A DNA stretch of 16,735 bases from Intrasporangiaceae bacterium (GTDB lineage: Bacteria > Actinomycetota > Actinomycetes > Actinomycetales > Dermatophilaceae), in assembly GCA_012518475.1 (NCBI GenBank), contig JAAYSB010000141.1, positions 1-16,735 of the forward strand. The letters run 5' to 3'. The position numbers were made by a program, and so were the translations under genes. Position 1 is the stretch's first letter. The number at the start of each line of letters is the position of its first letter. Shown here piece by piece: positions 8,232 through 15,900 of the stretch. Under the pieces are notes generated by a model. The model was not told where the DNA came from, ran no database searches, and worked only from the letters and a program-made list of their open reading frames with translations.

Positions 8232-8686
8232 CCGCGAGCACGGCGATGCGCGGGGGCGGAGGGGTCGACGGGGCGATCCATCGCGCGGGCGGTCCGGAGG
8301 TGATGGCCGACTGCATCGAGCGCTTCCCCCACGGTCTGCAGACCGGTGACGCCGGGTGGACCACCGCCGGGGCGATGCCCGCCCGCTGGGTGATCCACAC
8401 CGTGGGTCCGAACTACGCAGCAGGACAACGGGACCGCTCGCTCCTCGAGTCGTGCTACCGCCGCTCGCTCGAGGTCGCCGACGAGCTCGGCGTGACGTCC
8501 ATCGCCTTCCCTCTCGTCAGCGCAGGCATCTATGCCTGGCCTGGGGAGGACGCCATCCGGGTCGCGGTCGACACGATCCGAGGGGCCGAGACCAGGGTCC
8601 GAGAGGCGAGTCTGGTCGCGGTGGATGAGCGCGCATACCGCCAGATCATGCAGGCGATGGACCGCATCCTCGGCGAAGACGCCTGA
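8186..8686 (+). CDS. Macrodomain protein, MacroD / O-acetyl-ADP-ribose deacetylase type
   Basis: Macrodomains bind ADP-ribose; the MacroD class removes O-acetyl-ADP-ribose or mono-ADP-ribose from proteins. The 166-residue protein has the motifs QGDIT (2-6), DAIVNAAS (11-18), the glycine-rich GGGGVDGAIHRAGG (23-36), HTVGPNY (71-77) and PLVSAGIYAWP (109-119), covering the full binding loop set. The start is unusual. In frame, a TGA lies at 8162-8164, and the position matching the ATG of copy A (629-631) is ACG (8168-8170). The first standard start is GTG at 8186, which removes most of the first beta strand and has no ribosome binding site. Initiation at ACG, giving TVQLSAVQGDIT, is possible. 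It lies 57 bases after the 260-aa gene and probably forms a unit with it. Confidence 0.88.
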   Translation: MQGDITTQEVDAIVNAASTAMRGGGGVDGAIHRAGGPEVMADCIERFPHGLQTGDAGWTTAGAMPARWVIHTVGPNYAAGQRDRSLLESCYRRSLEVADELGVTSIAFPLVSAGIYAWPGEDAIRVAVDTIRGAETRVREASLVAVDERAYRQIMQAMDRILGEDA

Positions 8687-8712
8687 GGAACTGTCATGGA
8701 GTGCACCGAAAT

Positions 8713-8817
8713 TCACTCGCGCGCGCGGGGTCCGCGGGCGTAGAGGAGGGAGTCACGCAGAACGCGGGAATAGAGCACGTTGGCATCGGCGAGCACGACC
8801 TGCGTCGGCAAGAGCAC
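8713..8817 (-). pseudogene. Truncated PIN-domain toxin gene (N-terminal remnant)
   Basis: From a GTG at 8817 the frame reads LLPTQVVLADANVLYSRVLRDSLLYA and then runs into unrelated RGPRARE and a TGA at 8713. The motif VLADANVLYSRVLRD is the first strand and helix of PIN ribonuclease toxins of the VapC type, including the first metal-binding Asp. A PIN domain needs about 120-140 residues and three or four acidic residues; here only the first is left. The gene follows the HTH antitoxin at 8834-9217 with a short gap, as in intact modules. The break lies around 8745, and the rest of the gene is missing from the window. Confidence 0.65.
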
Positions 8818-8833
8818 CTCATCGGCCCGGCAC

Positions 8834-9217
8834 TCACTCCAGGAGTCCGGCATCATTCTGGAGCCTGGCCAGTTCACTGAGAATCGGTCCTCGCCACTCC
8901 CGCTCGGCGATGCGGAACGCGTCAATCGAGGCCATGCTGATCCGATGGTGAGTGCCGACCATGCGGAAATCGAGCCTGCCATCGTCCATCAACTTGCGCA
9001 CCTGCGGACGCGACATCCCAAGGAGTCGACCAGCCTGCGTCGGTGTGACCTCTCCACGGGTGTTGGCCAGGACCAGGTCACGACCCTCAACCCGTGCATC
9101 AACCAGTTGCGCTAGCCACTCCGCGGTCTCACGCGAAAGCGTCAACTGGACCTCATCGCCGTCCTGAGCCAAGGCGCGATGAAGTTGATCCGCGTCGCGA
9201 GTCAGAATCTCGCTCAC
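8834..9217 (-). CDS. Excisionase-like HTH antitoxin (partner of a PIN toxin)
   Basis: This 127-residue protein has an N-terminal region (about 1-55) of helical, charged character. It is followed by an excisionase/MerR-type DNA-binding domain, TPTQAGRLLGMSRPQVRKLM-DDGRLDFRMVGTHHRISMASIDAF (about residues 58-102), with the winged HTH pattern of short antitoxins. Genes of this type are commonly found directly upstream of PIN-domain toxin genes in actinobacteria. Here the downstream PIN gene is truncated, so the antitoxin is an orphan. The start is a GTG at 9217 preceded by a strong GAGGAGG with good spacing. Upstream, CATCTGC occurs twice (9243-9249 and 9261-9267), and CATCT-5-AGATG (9261-9275) is a small inverted repeat; both could be autoregulatory sites. 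Confidence 0.78.
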   Translation of the reverse strand: MSEILTRDADQLHRALAQDGDEVQLTLSRETAEWLAQLVDARVEGRDLVLANTRGEVTPTQAGRLLGMSRPQVRKLMDDGRLDFRMVGTHHRISMASIDAFRIAEREWRGPILSELARLQNDAGLLE

Positions 9218-9385
9218 AAGCCACCTCCTCGACTATCTGACCCATCTGCTTTAACTGTAGCATCTGCACGAGATGGCGACTGGCCGCCGACCCAGGGGGG
9301 TACGTATCTAGACGAGGCTCTTCCTGTCCGCCCTGGAAACTGCCTCTGGAGCAACCGCACGATCTTCCGGACGCCACTTGCTCCC

Positions 9386-9391
9386 TACACT
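9386..9391 (+). promoter_or_regulatory. Leaderless-type -10 box before the flavodoxin-like gene
   Basis: TACACT fits the actinobacterial -10 pattern TANNNT and ends six bases before the ATG at 9398, so transcription would start at or near the A of the start codon. No clear -35 box is seen. Confidence 0.4.
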
Positions 9392-9397
9392 TGAGGC

Positions 9398-9928
9398 ATG
9401 CAGATCGTCGTCGCCTAGACGTCCAAGACGGGGTTCACCCGGACGTACGCCCAGTGGATCGCCGCCGAGCTCGACGCCTCCCTCGTCGAGACCACCGACC
9501 TCAGGCCGGACCAGATCGAGCGCGCCGACGAGGTCATCCACGGGGGCGCGCTGCGCGTCGGGGGCATCTTGGGCTTGCGCCGGTTCCTGCGGCACTGGCC
9601 GCTCCTGGCGACCAAGACCGTGGTGCTGTGGCACACCGGGGCCAACCCCGGGCACCCCGACGTCGTCACGGAGGTGTGGCGAAGTCACTTGACGGACGAG
9701 CAGCTGCAGAGCACCACCCGGTTCTACCTGCGCGGCGGCTTCGACGCTCACCGACTGGGGTGGCTCGACCGGATCCTGATGCGCGGCATGGTGGCGCACC
9801 TGCGCCGCAAGAAGATCCTGAGCGAGGACGAGCGGGGCCTGCTCGCGATGTACGACCACCCCCACACCGAACTGGATCGCGTAACCATTGCGCCGTTGGT
9901 CAACCACGTCAAGGCCCCGCGGGGCTGA
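9398..9928 (+). pseudogene. Flavodoxin-like gene interrupted by an early TAG
   Basis: The frame from the ATG at 9398 reads MQIVVA, then TAG (9416-9418), then TSKTGFTRTYAQWIAAELDA and on to a TGA at 9926-9928. The family pattern is V-V-x-Y-(A/T)-S-K-T-G-(F/N)-T, the FMN-phosphate loop of flavodoxins and flavodoxin-domain oxidoreductases. The TAG therefore stands exactly where tyrosine (TAC or TAT) is expected, a single-base nonsense change at codon 7. The rest, about 169 codons, is open and coherent, including HGGALRVGGILGLRRFL and LRGGFDAHRLGWLDRIL. There is no convincing restart codon before the FMN loop is lost. It is most likely a recent pseudogene or a base-calling error. Confidence 0.7.
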
Positions 9929-10288
9929 CCGGGCCCGATGCCAATCACGAACAGCTGGCCCGTGTGTCGGGTAGGTGTCAGCTTTCGGCTCAGACTTCCG
10001 TCGCTTCCTGTCTAAACCTGTACACCTGTGTCCGCGTCGCCTCCGCTGACCAACACGCCTCGACCCGGATGAGGCTTGATCACCCCGCCCCAAGCGGACA
10101 TTAACGCTGAAACACCTCACCTACGTCGGCGACGAGCTCGCCCGTAGTCGGCGTGCGTACGAGTCACAGACCCTCAGTCGTCAGCCCACACCCGAACCAC
10201 AACCAGTCACCCGACGACGCCCCGCCCCTTCCCCGGCAAGAAGCAGTAGTCCCAGCGTTGGTCGATGATGCCTGAGCGGGGCGAGGCG
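9929..10288. other. Gene-poor stretch of 360 bases
   Basis: No gene can be supported here. On the plus strand an open stretch ending at a TGA at 10266-10268 would read LKHLTYVGDELARSRRAYES and then a Pro/Arg/Ser-rich tail. It could be the C-terminal remnant of a lost gene, but it has no convincing start and I recognise no family. No strong hairpin, repeat or RNA gene was seen. The stretch lies between a broken flavodoxin gene and the 3' end of a toxin-antitoxin pair, in keeping with a decayed region. Confidence 0.4.
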
Positions 10289-10603
10289 TCACGCGACTCG
10301 GACGCGCTGATCTCCCATGACGTAGTCAATCTCCATACTGCCACCGACGGCTTCGAGGTAGCCGCGGATGGTGCCGATCTTGGCGTTCTCCAGATCTCCG
10401 TTCTCGATCTTGGAGACCTGCCGCTGCCCGACCCCGATCCGTTCGGCGAGTTGTGCCTGGGTGTAGCCGGCCCGTTCACGCAGCTCACGCAGACGGTACC
10501 CACGCACTTCAGCCATCATGCGTCGCTTGTGGGCCTCGACCCGTTCACGATCGACCGGTCGCTTGGCGAGGTAGTCCTCGACGGTCATTCCCATCGTGTT
10601 CAC
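10289..10603 (-). CDS. Xre-family antitoxin
   Basis: This is a DNA-binding antitoxin of about 104 residues. After a charged N-terminal helix (VEDYLAKRPVDRERVEAHKR), it has a Cro/CI-type helix-turn-helix at about residues 37-90: LRELRERAGYTQAQLAERIG, then QRQVSKIENGD. The C-terminal strand is short (MEIDYVMGDQRVRVA). It should bind and block the toxin encoded just upstream and repress the shared promoter. The start is a GTG at 10603 that overlaps the toxin stop by four bases (GTGA), or alternatively the ATG three or five codons later. This toxin-first order is typical of HigBA-like pairs. Confidence 0.87.
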   Translation of the reverse strand: MNTMGMTVEDYLAKRPVDRERVEAHKRRMMAEVRGYRLRELRERAGYTQAQLAERIGVGQRQVSKIENGDLENAKIGTIRGYLEAVGGSMEIDYVMGDQRVRVA

Positions 10604-10950
10604 CGTCCTTGAAGTCTGCGTAGGTGGGCGTCGAGCAAATCGTCAGCCCGTGGGATGTTCTTGCGGTACCAGCGCTGCCAGTTGCCGGCCTTGTCCCCAG
10701 CGACGAGCAGGATGGCCTGACGTTCGGGATCGAACGCGAACAGCACTCGAAGTTCGCTCCGTCCCGAAGAACCGGGCCTGAGCTCTTTCATATTGCGATG
10801 GCGCGATGCGGTCACGGTGTCGACAAGCGGCCGGCCCAAGCTCGGACCCCGCTCGGCGAGCACCTCGATCGCAGCCAAGACCTGTTCCGCCGTCCGGTCG
10901 TCGAGCGAGTCGAGCCAGCCCTCGATAAGCCCGAGATCCACCCGCCACAT
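10600..10950 (-). CDS. RelE/HigB-like toxin (phage-derived Gp49 family)
   Basis: This is a predicted ribosome-dependent mRNA-cleaving toxin of 116 residues. The segment VTASRHRNMKELRPGSSGRS, then ELRVLFAFDP, then ILLVAGDKAGNWQRWYRKNI matches the core of the Gp49/HigB branch of the RelE superfamily: basic residues, a strand with Arg, and a C-terminal Trp/Tyr/Lys helix. It is complete in length. I chose the ATG at 10950 because a -10 box ends exactly six bases before it; a GTG at 10956 is the alternative. It overlaps the antitoxin gene by four bases. The pair is intact, unlike the PIN module nearby, and may stabilise this region. Confidence 0.85.
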   Translation of the reverse strand: MWRVDLGLIEGWLDSLDDRTAEQVLAAIEVLAERGPSLGRPLVDTVTASRHRNMKELRPGSSGRSELRVLFAFDPERQAILLVAGDKAGNWQRWYRKNIPRADDLLDAHLRRLQGR

Positions 10951-10956
10951 CCACAC

Positions 10957-10985
10957 AGCCTAGAACCTACAAGTTCTAGACGCAA
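10957..10985 (-). promoter_or_regulatory. Promoter and operator of the toxin-antitoxin operon
   Basis: On the coding strand TTGCGT (10985-10980), a 17-base spacer and TAGGCT (10962-10957) form a well-spaced promoter. Six bases then lead to the toxin ATG at 10950, so the transcript should be leaderless. The spacer contains an inverted repeat, CTAGAAC-6-GTTCTAG (10960-10979), that overlaps the -10 box. This is the expected site for autorepression by the Xre antitoxin. Confidence 0.65.
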
Positions 10986-11089
10986 CAAGTTGGCATCCTC
11001 CTGCAAGTCAGTCGCGACCCGCCGGCGCGCGTCCGCTGGCGAGCCACCTGGCTCCTTCGCGATCCGGAGGACTGTCGTTGTGGCGAGAG

Positions 11090-12293
11090 CTAGCTCTCAG
11101 ACTCGACTCGAATCTCCCTGCTGAGCAGCTCGGTCAACGCACGATCGCGCTGTGCGGTCGCGTGTTGATAGCGAAGCGCAGCGGTGACATCCGTGTGCCC
11201 GCCACGGTGCAGCAGCTCGGCGAGGGTCGCTCCCTGCTCGGCATACTTGTTCAAGCCCGTGTGCCGCAGATTGTGGAAGCGGAATCCTGGTCGGCCTGCT
11301 TCCTCTCTCGCACTCCTCCAGGCCCGGTCCAGAGCGCTCTGGGGAGGCACGTGCTCCGCGGCCATTGCTGAGGACGGGGGCTGTGCACTGCGGCGGCGTG
11401 TGCTCCCGCAGATGGCGGATGAGCTCGGGCAGCAGCGCCGCTGGAATGGCGATGCTCCGGGTGCTGTTCGCCTTGGGGGGTGTGAGGGCGTTGGCCTTCA
11501 CGTTCCATTGCCGGCGGACGTGAAGCACTGCCTTATGGGGATCGTCGAGGTGCTCCAGATCTCGACGCTGCAACCCGAGCACCTCGCCAATCCGAAGGGC
11601 GCACCACGCGGCGAGGGGGACGGCGATCCGCAGATGATCGGGCATCGCGTCGGCAAACGCCTCGACCTCTTCTGGGAGGGCGACATCCCCGTGTTCGTCC
11701 TCGGGGCGCACCCGGCGATGTTTCGGCGCCTTGGGGAAGTCGAAGGCCTCCAGGGTGCCGGCCCCAGCCTTCACGGCAGCATTGAGCATCGAGCGGAGCA
11801 CGATCGCGACGTTCGGTGCAACGCCATTGACGCGGGCGTCGGGGTGGCGCGACGATCGAAACCGCCCGAGCGACCTGAGATGGTCGGCCACGCGCTCGGT
11901 CGTCAGGTCGGCCAATCGGACGTCCCCGAGGTCCTCGAGAATGTGCCGATTCAGGATGGAACGGTACGACACGATGGTCGCCGGAGAACGATCAGGGTTG
12001 GCCTCCAAGGTGGCCAACCACGTCTCTGACCACTCCCTCAGTGTCACTGATTGCGCCTCAGCCTTGGCAGCCTCGGCCTTGCGGGCGGACCGGAGCACAG
12101 TCGGGGGAACGAAGGTTTCCCTGGCGATCTGGCCTCGGGCGATGTCGAGGGCAGCACGCGCGTCCACGAGATAGTCGTACATGCCGATGGCGTGGGTCCG
12201 TCCCTCGTAGTCGACCCTGACCCGGTATCGACCCCGGTTCGCGTGATCCCTCTTGGCAGTTTCGACGGTGGAGCCATGAATCGCTCCCGACAT
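11090..12293 (-). pseudogene. int: Tyrosine integrase of an ssrA-associated island, frameshifted
   Basis: Tyrosine integrases catalyse site-specific insertion of phages and islands. From the ATG at 12293 the first frame covers an N-terminal arm-binding region (GRYRVRVDYEGRTHAIG), a SAM-like core-binding domain (about residues 83-175) and the first half of the catalytic domain with Arg234 (CALRIGEVLGL). Near residue 310 (about 11353-11366) the frame shifts. The second half of the catalytic domain is in another frame: FHNLRHTGL (H-x-x-R), LLHRGGHTD, and ALRYQHA with the nucleophile Tyr, ending at a TAG at 11090. The likely change is one lost base in the GGCCGCGGAGC stretch. The gene points away from ssrA, beginning about 200 bases from its 3' end. 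Without the frameshift the product would be about 400 residues, normal for the family. Confidence 0.82.
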
Positions 12294-12347
12294 CGCCGTC
12301 CGCGCGGGGGCGCTGGGTCGGCATCATCCCGACTCAAGCATGCCGCG

Positions 12348-12378
12348 TGTGACAGCCCTGTGACAGTTCTCTGTCACA
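12348..12378. repeat. Three TGTGACAG copies between integrase and ssrA
   Basis: TGTGACAG occurs at 12348-12355 and 12359-12366, and in inverse orientation (CTGTCACA) at 12371-12378. The last two form an 8-bp stem with a TTCT loop. The cluster lies between the integrase start and the ssrA 3' end, where integrase arm-type sites or an integrase operator would be expected. Confidence 0.6.
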
Positions 12379-12462
12379 AGCAGTCTAATTCGGACCAATT
12401 CTGTCCTATCGGACGCTGCCCTCAAATTGGCCGAATCCACTTGGGTCATAAGGGGTTTAAGC

Positions 12463-12480
12463 ACTGAACAGCGTGGGAAC
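12463..12480. repeat. 18-bp inverted repeat, ssrA trailer side
   Basis: ACTGAACAGCGTGGGAAC is the perfect reverse complement of 12871-12888. It begins nine bases beyond the encoded CCA end of tmRNA, in the 3' trailer. Confidence 0.9.
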
Positions 12481-12489
12481 GTCCGTGAT

Positions 12490-12858
12490 TGGTGGAGGTG
12501 GCGGGAATTGAACCCGCGTCCAATGACGGGAAACCAGGGCTTCTCCGGGTGCAGTGCGCATAGGGAGTTTCTCGGCCTCAGGGCTCGCGCGCACACGTCC
12601 CCTGACTCAGGCCCAGTCGGGTGGGAGTCCCGCACCGACCCCCGACGAGCCGGTGCAGCAAGATCTCTAGATGACGCTGGTTACTAAGCCGAGATCACAC
12701 TTAGGCCAACGGACTTCGGGCTCGCTCAGGCGGCGAGGGCGAAGTCGGTGCGCTTGGAATCGGCACCTATTGGTTTGCACGGAGCGTTAACGAGATAACC
12801 GTACGTCCTCGACCCGCTTCCCCTGATCAGCCGACCACTGTCGAAACCGATCACCCCC
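12490..12858 (-). ncRNA. ssrA: Transfer-messenger RNA (tmRNA)
   Basis: tmRNA rescues stalled ribosomes by acting first as an alanine tRNA and then as a short message that adds a degradation tag. The 5' end GGGGGTGATCGGTTTCGACA and the 3' end with T-arm GCGGGTTCAATTCCCGC and an encoded CCA are both present. The acceptor stem GGGGGUG (12858-12852) pairs with CACCUCC next to ACCA through seven pairs, one of them G-U. The tag frame encodes ADSKRTDFALAA followed by TGA, close to the ADSHQRDYALAA tag of Mycobacterium tuberculosis. I set the ends from the acceptor stem, giving 369 bases. The 3' end faces an integrase gene; ssrA is a common attachment site. An 18-bp inverted repeat flanks the gene. 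Confidence 0.96.
12726..12764 (-). other. tmRNA tag-peptide reading frame
   Basis: The reading frame inside tmRNA encodes ADSKRTDFALAA and a TGA stop at 12726-12728. I placed the resume codon at GCC (12764-12762) by analogy with the mycobacterial 12-residue tag. The ALAA end is the signal recognised by ClpXP-type proteases. Confidence 0.85.
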
Positions 12859-12870
12859 ATGAAGGGGGTT

Positions 12871-12888
12871 GTTCCCACGCTGTTCAGT
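12871..12888. repeat. 18-bp inverted repeat, ssrA leader side
   Basis: GTTCCCACGCTGTTCAGT is the exact reverse complement of 12463-12480. It lies 12 bases upstream of the mature tmRNA 5' end. If transcribed, the pre-tmRNA leader and trailer can pair over 18 bases. Confidence 0.9.
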
Positions 12889-12895
12889 TGTCTAT

Positions 12896-12910
12896 GAGTG
12901 CTGAGCACTC
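12896..12910. promoter_or_regulatory. Small palindrome between ssrA and the pyruvate carboxylase gene
   Basis: GAGTGCT-G-AGCACTC is a perfect inverted repeat with 7-bp arms in the divergent promoter region. It could be a regulator site for ssrA or for pyruvate carboxylase. A role is not shown, and a chance palindrome of this size is possible. Confidence 0.3.
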
Positions 12911-12980
12911 CGGCGCGCTCTCGCGAGCCACCGGAAGGTCCAGTATGCCGTTCAACGCTCCGGACCCCAAACGCATTCCC

Positions 12981-12986
12981 TAGGCT
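12981..12986 (+). promoter_or_regulatory. Leaderless -10 box of the pyruvate carboxylase gene
   Basis: TAGGCT ends seven bases before the ATG at 12994, which places the transcript start on the start codon. There is no ribosome binding site before the ATG, in agreement with a leaderless message. No clear -35 box was found. Confidence 0.5.
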
Positions 12987-12993
12987 GGCGGTC

Positions 12994-15900
12994 ATGTTCT
13001 CCAAGGTTCTGGTCGCCAACCGTGGCGAGATCGCCGTCCGTGCCTTCCGCGCCGCCACCGAGCTCGGCGCGAAGACGGTCGCCGTCTTCCCGCACGAGGA
13101 TCGCAACTCCGAGCACCGGCTCAAGGCCGATGAGTCGTACCAGATCGGCGAGGAGGGGCACCCGGTCCGCAACTACCTCGACTACGAGAACGTCGTCCGG
13201 GTGGCGCGGGAGGCCGGGGCCGATGCGATCTATCCCGGCTACGGATTCCTCTCCGAGAACCCGCTGCTCGCCGAGGAGTGCGCGAAGCACGGCATCACGT
13301 TCGTCGGCCCGCCGGCCGCCGCCCTCCACCTCGCTGGGAACAAGGCCAAGGCGATCGCAGCAGCCCGTGAGGCCGGCATACCGACGCTTCAGTCGGCCCC
13401 GCCGACGACCGACCTGGACATCCTCGCCGCCGCCGCCGAGGAGATCGGGTACCCGGTCTTCGTCAAGGCGGTCTCCGGTGGAGGCGGACGGGGTATGCGC
13501 CGCGTCGACTCCCCCGACCGACTCCGGGAGTCGCTCGAGGCGGCCCAGCGAGAGGCGGAGTCGGCGTTCGGCGACCCGACCCTGTACCTCGAGCAGGCGG
13601 TCGTCAACCCCCGCCACATCGAGGTGCAGATCCTCGCCGACGGCACCGGGACGGTGCTGCACCTGTTCGAGCGTGACTGCTCGGTCCAGCGCCGCCACCA
13701 GAAGGTCGTGGAGATCGCCCCCGCGCCAAACCTCGACCCTGCGCTGCGGGACCGGATGTGCGCCGACGCGGTGAAGTTCGCCGAGTCGATCGGGTATGTC
13801 AACGCCGGCACCGTCGAGTTCCTCCTCGGCGAGGACGGCGAGTATGTGTTCATCGAGATGAACCCCCGCATCCAGGTCGAGCACACCGTCACCGAGGAGG
13901 TCACCGACATCGACCTCGTGGTCGCCCAGCTCCGCATCGCCGCCGGGGAGACCTTCGACGACCTCGGCCTGAGCCAGGACAGGATCTATGTCCGGGGCTC
14001 GGCCCTGCAGTGCCGGATCACGACCGAGGACCCGGCCAACGGTTTCCGTCCCGACGCCGGGCAGATCACCGTCTATCGCTCCGCCGGAGGCGGCGGCGTC
14101 CGCCTCGACGGCGGCACCGTGTTCGTCGGTGCCCAGGTGAGTCCGCACTTCGACTCCATGCTCGTCAAGCTCACCTGCCGGGGCCGCACCTTCCCGATCG
14201 CCGTGCGCCGGGCCAGGCGAGCACTCGCCGAGTTCCGGATCCGTGGCGTGTCGACGAACATCCCGTTCCTCGAGGCCGTCCTCGACGACGAGACCTTCCA
14301 GAACGGCTCTGCGACAACGAGCTTCATCGACGAGCGCCCAGAGCTCCTCGAGGCACGCATCCCCGCCGACCGCGGCACCAAGCTGCTCACCTACCTCGCC
14401 GACGTCACCGTCAACCAGCCGTACGGCCCGGCGCGGCACACGGTCCGGCCCCGCACGAAGCTGCCCGAGATCGATGTCGAGTCGCCCCTCCCCCGCGGGT
14501 CGCGGGACCTGCTGCGCGAGGTCGGCCCGGCCGAGTTCGCGCGGAAGCTGCGGGAGCAGACTGCTGTCGCCGTCACCGACACGACCTTCCGTGACGCCCA
14601 CCAGTCGCTCCTCGCCACCCGGATGCGGACCCGTGACCTGCTCCATGCCGCCGATCACGTGTCCCGGCTCACGCCAGAGCTGCTCTCGATGGAGGCCTGG
14701 GGCGGGGCGACCTACGACGTCGCACTGCGCTTCCTCAGCGAGGACCCGTGGGAGCGGCTCGCCCTCCTCCGCGAGGCGATGCCGAACATCCCGCTCCAGA
14801 TGCTCCTGCGGGGTCGCAACACCGTCGGCTACACCCCCTACCCGACCGAGGTGACCGACGCCTTCGTCCACGAGGCGGCACGGACCGGCCTCGACATCTT
14901 CCGCATCTTCGACTCCCTCAACGATGTCTCGCAGATGCGCCCCGCCGTCGACGCGGTCCTCGAGACGGGCACTGCGATCGCCGAGGTCTCGCTCTGCTAC
15001 ACCGGCAACCTGCTCGACCCGGCGGAGAAGCTGTACACCCTCGACTACTACCTCCGTCTCGCCGAGGAGATCGTCGGCACCGGGGCGCACATCCTCGCAA
15101 TCAAGGACATGGCGGGCCTGCTGCGCGCTCCAGCAGCCACCAGGCTCGTCACTGCCCTCCGGGAGAACTTCGACCTGCCGGTCCACCTGCATACCCACGA
15201 CACAGCCGGCGGGCAGATCGGCACGCTGCTCGCGGCGATCGACGCCGGGGTGGATGCCGTCGACGCCGCCTCGTCATCGATGTCGGGCACGACGTCCCAG
15301 CCGAGCCTGTCCGCGCTCGTCGCGGCAACGGACGACACCGACCGGGCCACCGGCCTGGACATCGAGCACATCTTCGCGATGGAGCCGTACTGGGAGGCCG
15401 TGCGCCAGCTGTACTTCCCCTTCGAGAGCGGCCTGGCCTCGCCCACCGGACGCGTGTACTTCCACGAGATCCCCGGCGGACAGCTGTCGAACCTGCGTCA
15501 GCAGGCCATCGCGCTCGGTCTCGGTGACCGCTTCGAGGAGATCGAGGACATGTATGCGGCGGCCAACCGCATCCTCGGCAACCTCGTCAAGGTGACCCCG
15601 TCGAGCAAGGTCGTCGGCGACCTCGCCCTCGCGCTGGTGGGGGTGGGTGCGGACCCGGCCGAGTTCGAGGACAACCCGACGAAGTTCGACATCCCCGACT
15701 CGGTCATCGGCTTCCTCGAGGGCGAGCTCGGCGACCCGCCCGGCGGGTGGCCCGAGCCGTTCCGCACCAAGGCGCTCCAGGGCCGCAAGGGCAGGCCGCG
15801 GGTCACCGAGCTGACCGAGGAGCAGTCGCAGGCGCTTAAGGACGACCCACGGCGCACGCTCAACCAGCTGCTCTTCCCCGGACCGACCACAGAGTTCGAG

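Noticed and set aside
9416..9418. TAG in the flavodoxin-like gene read as pyrrolysine or by programmed readthrough
   Set aside because: Pyrrolysine machinery is not expected in these bacteria and no signal surrounds the codon; a tyrosine codon mutation is the simpler reading.
9929..10268. Short plus-strand gene ending at 10268
   Set aside because: There is an open stretch with a Pro/Arg/Ser tail but no start, no ribosome binding site and no recognisable family.
12952..15198. 748-residue open frame on the minus strand opposite pyc
   Set aside because: It is an antisense shadow of the high-GC pyc gene, with low-complexity Arg/Gly/Asp/Val composition and no family motif.
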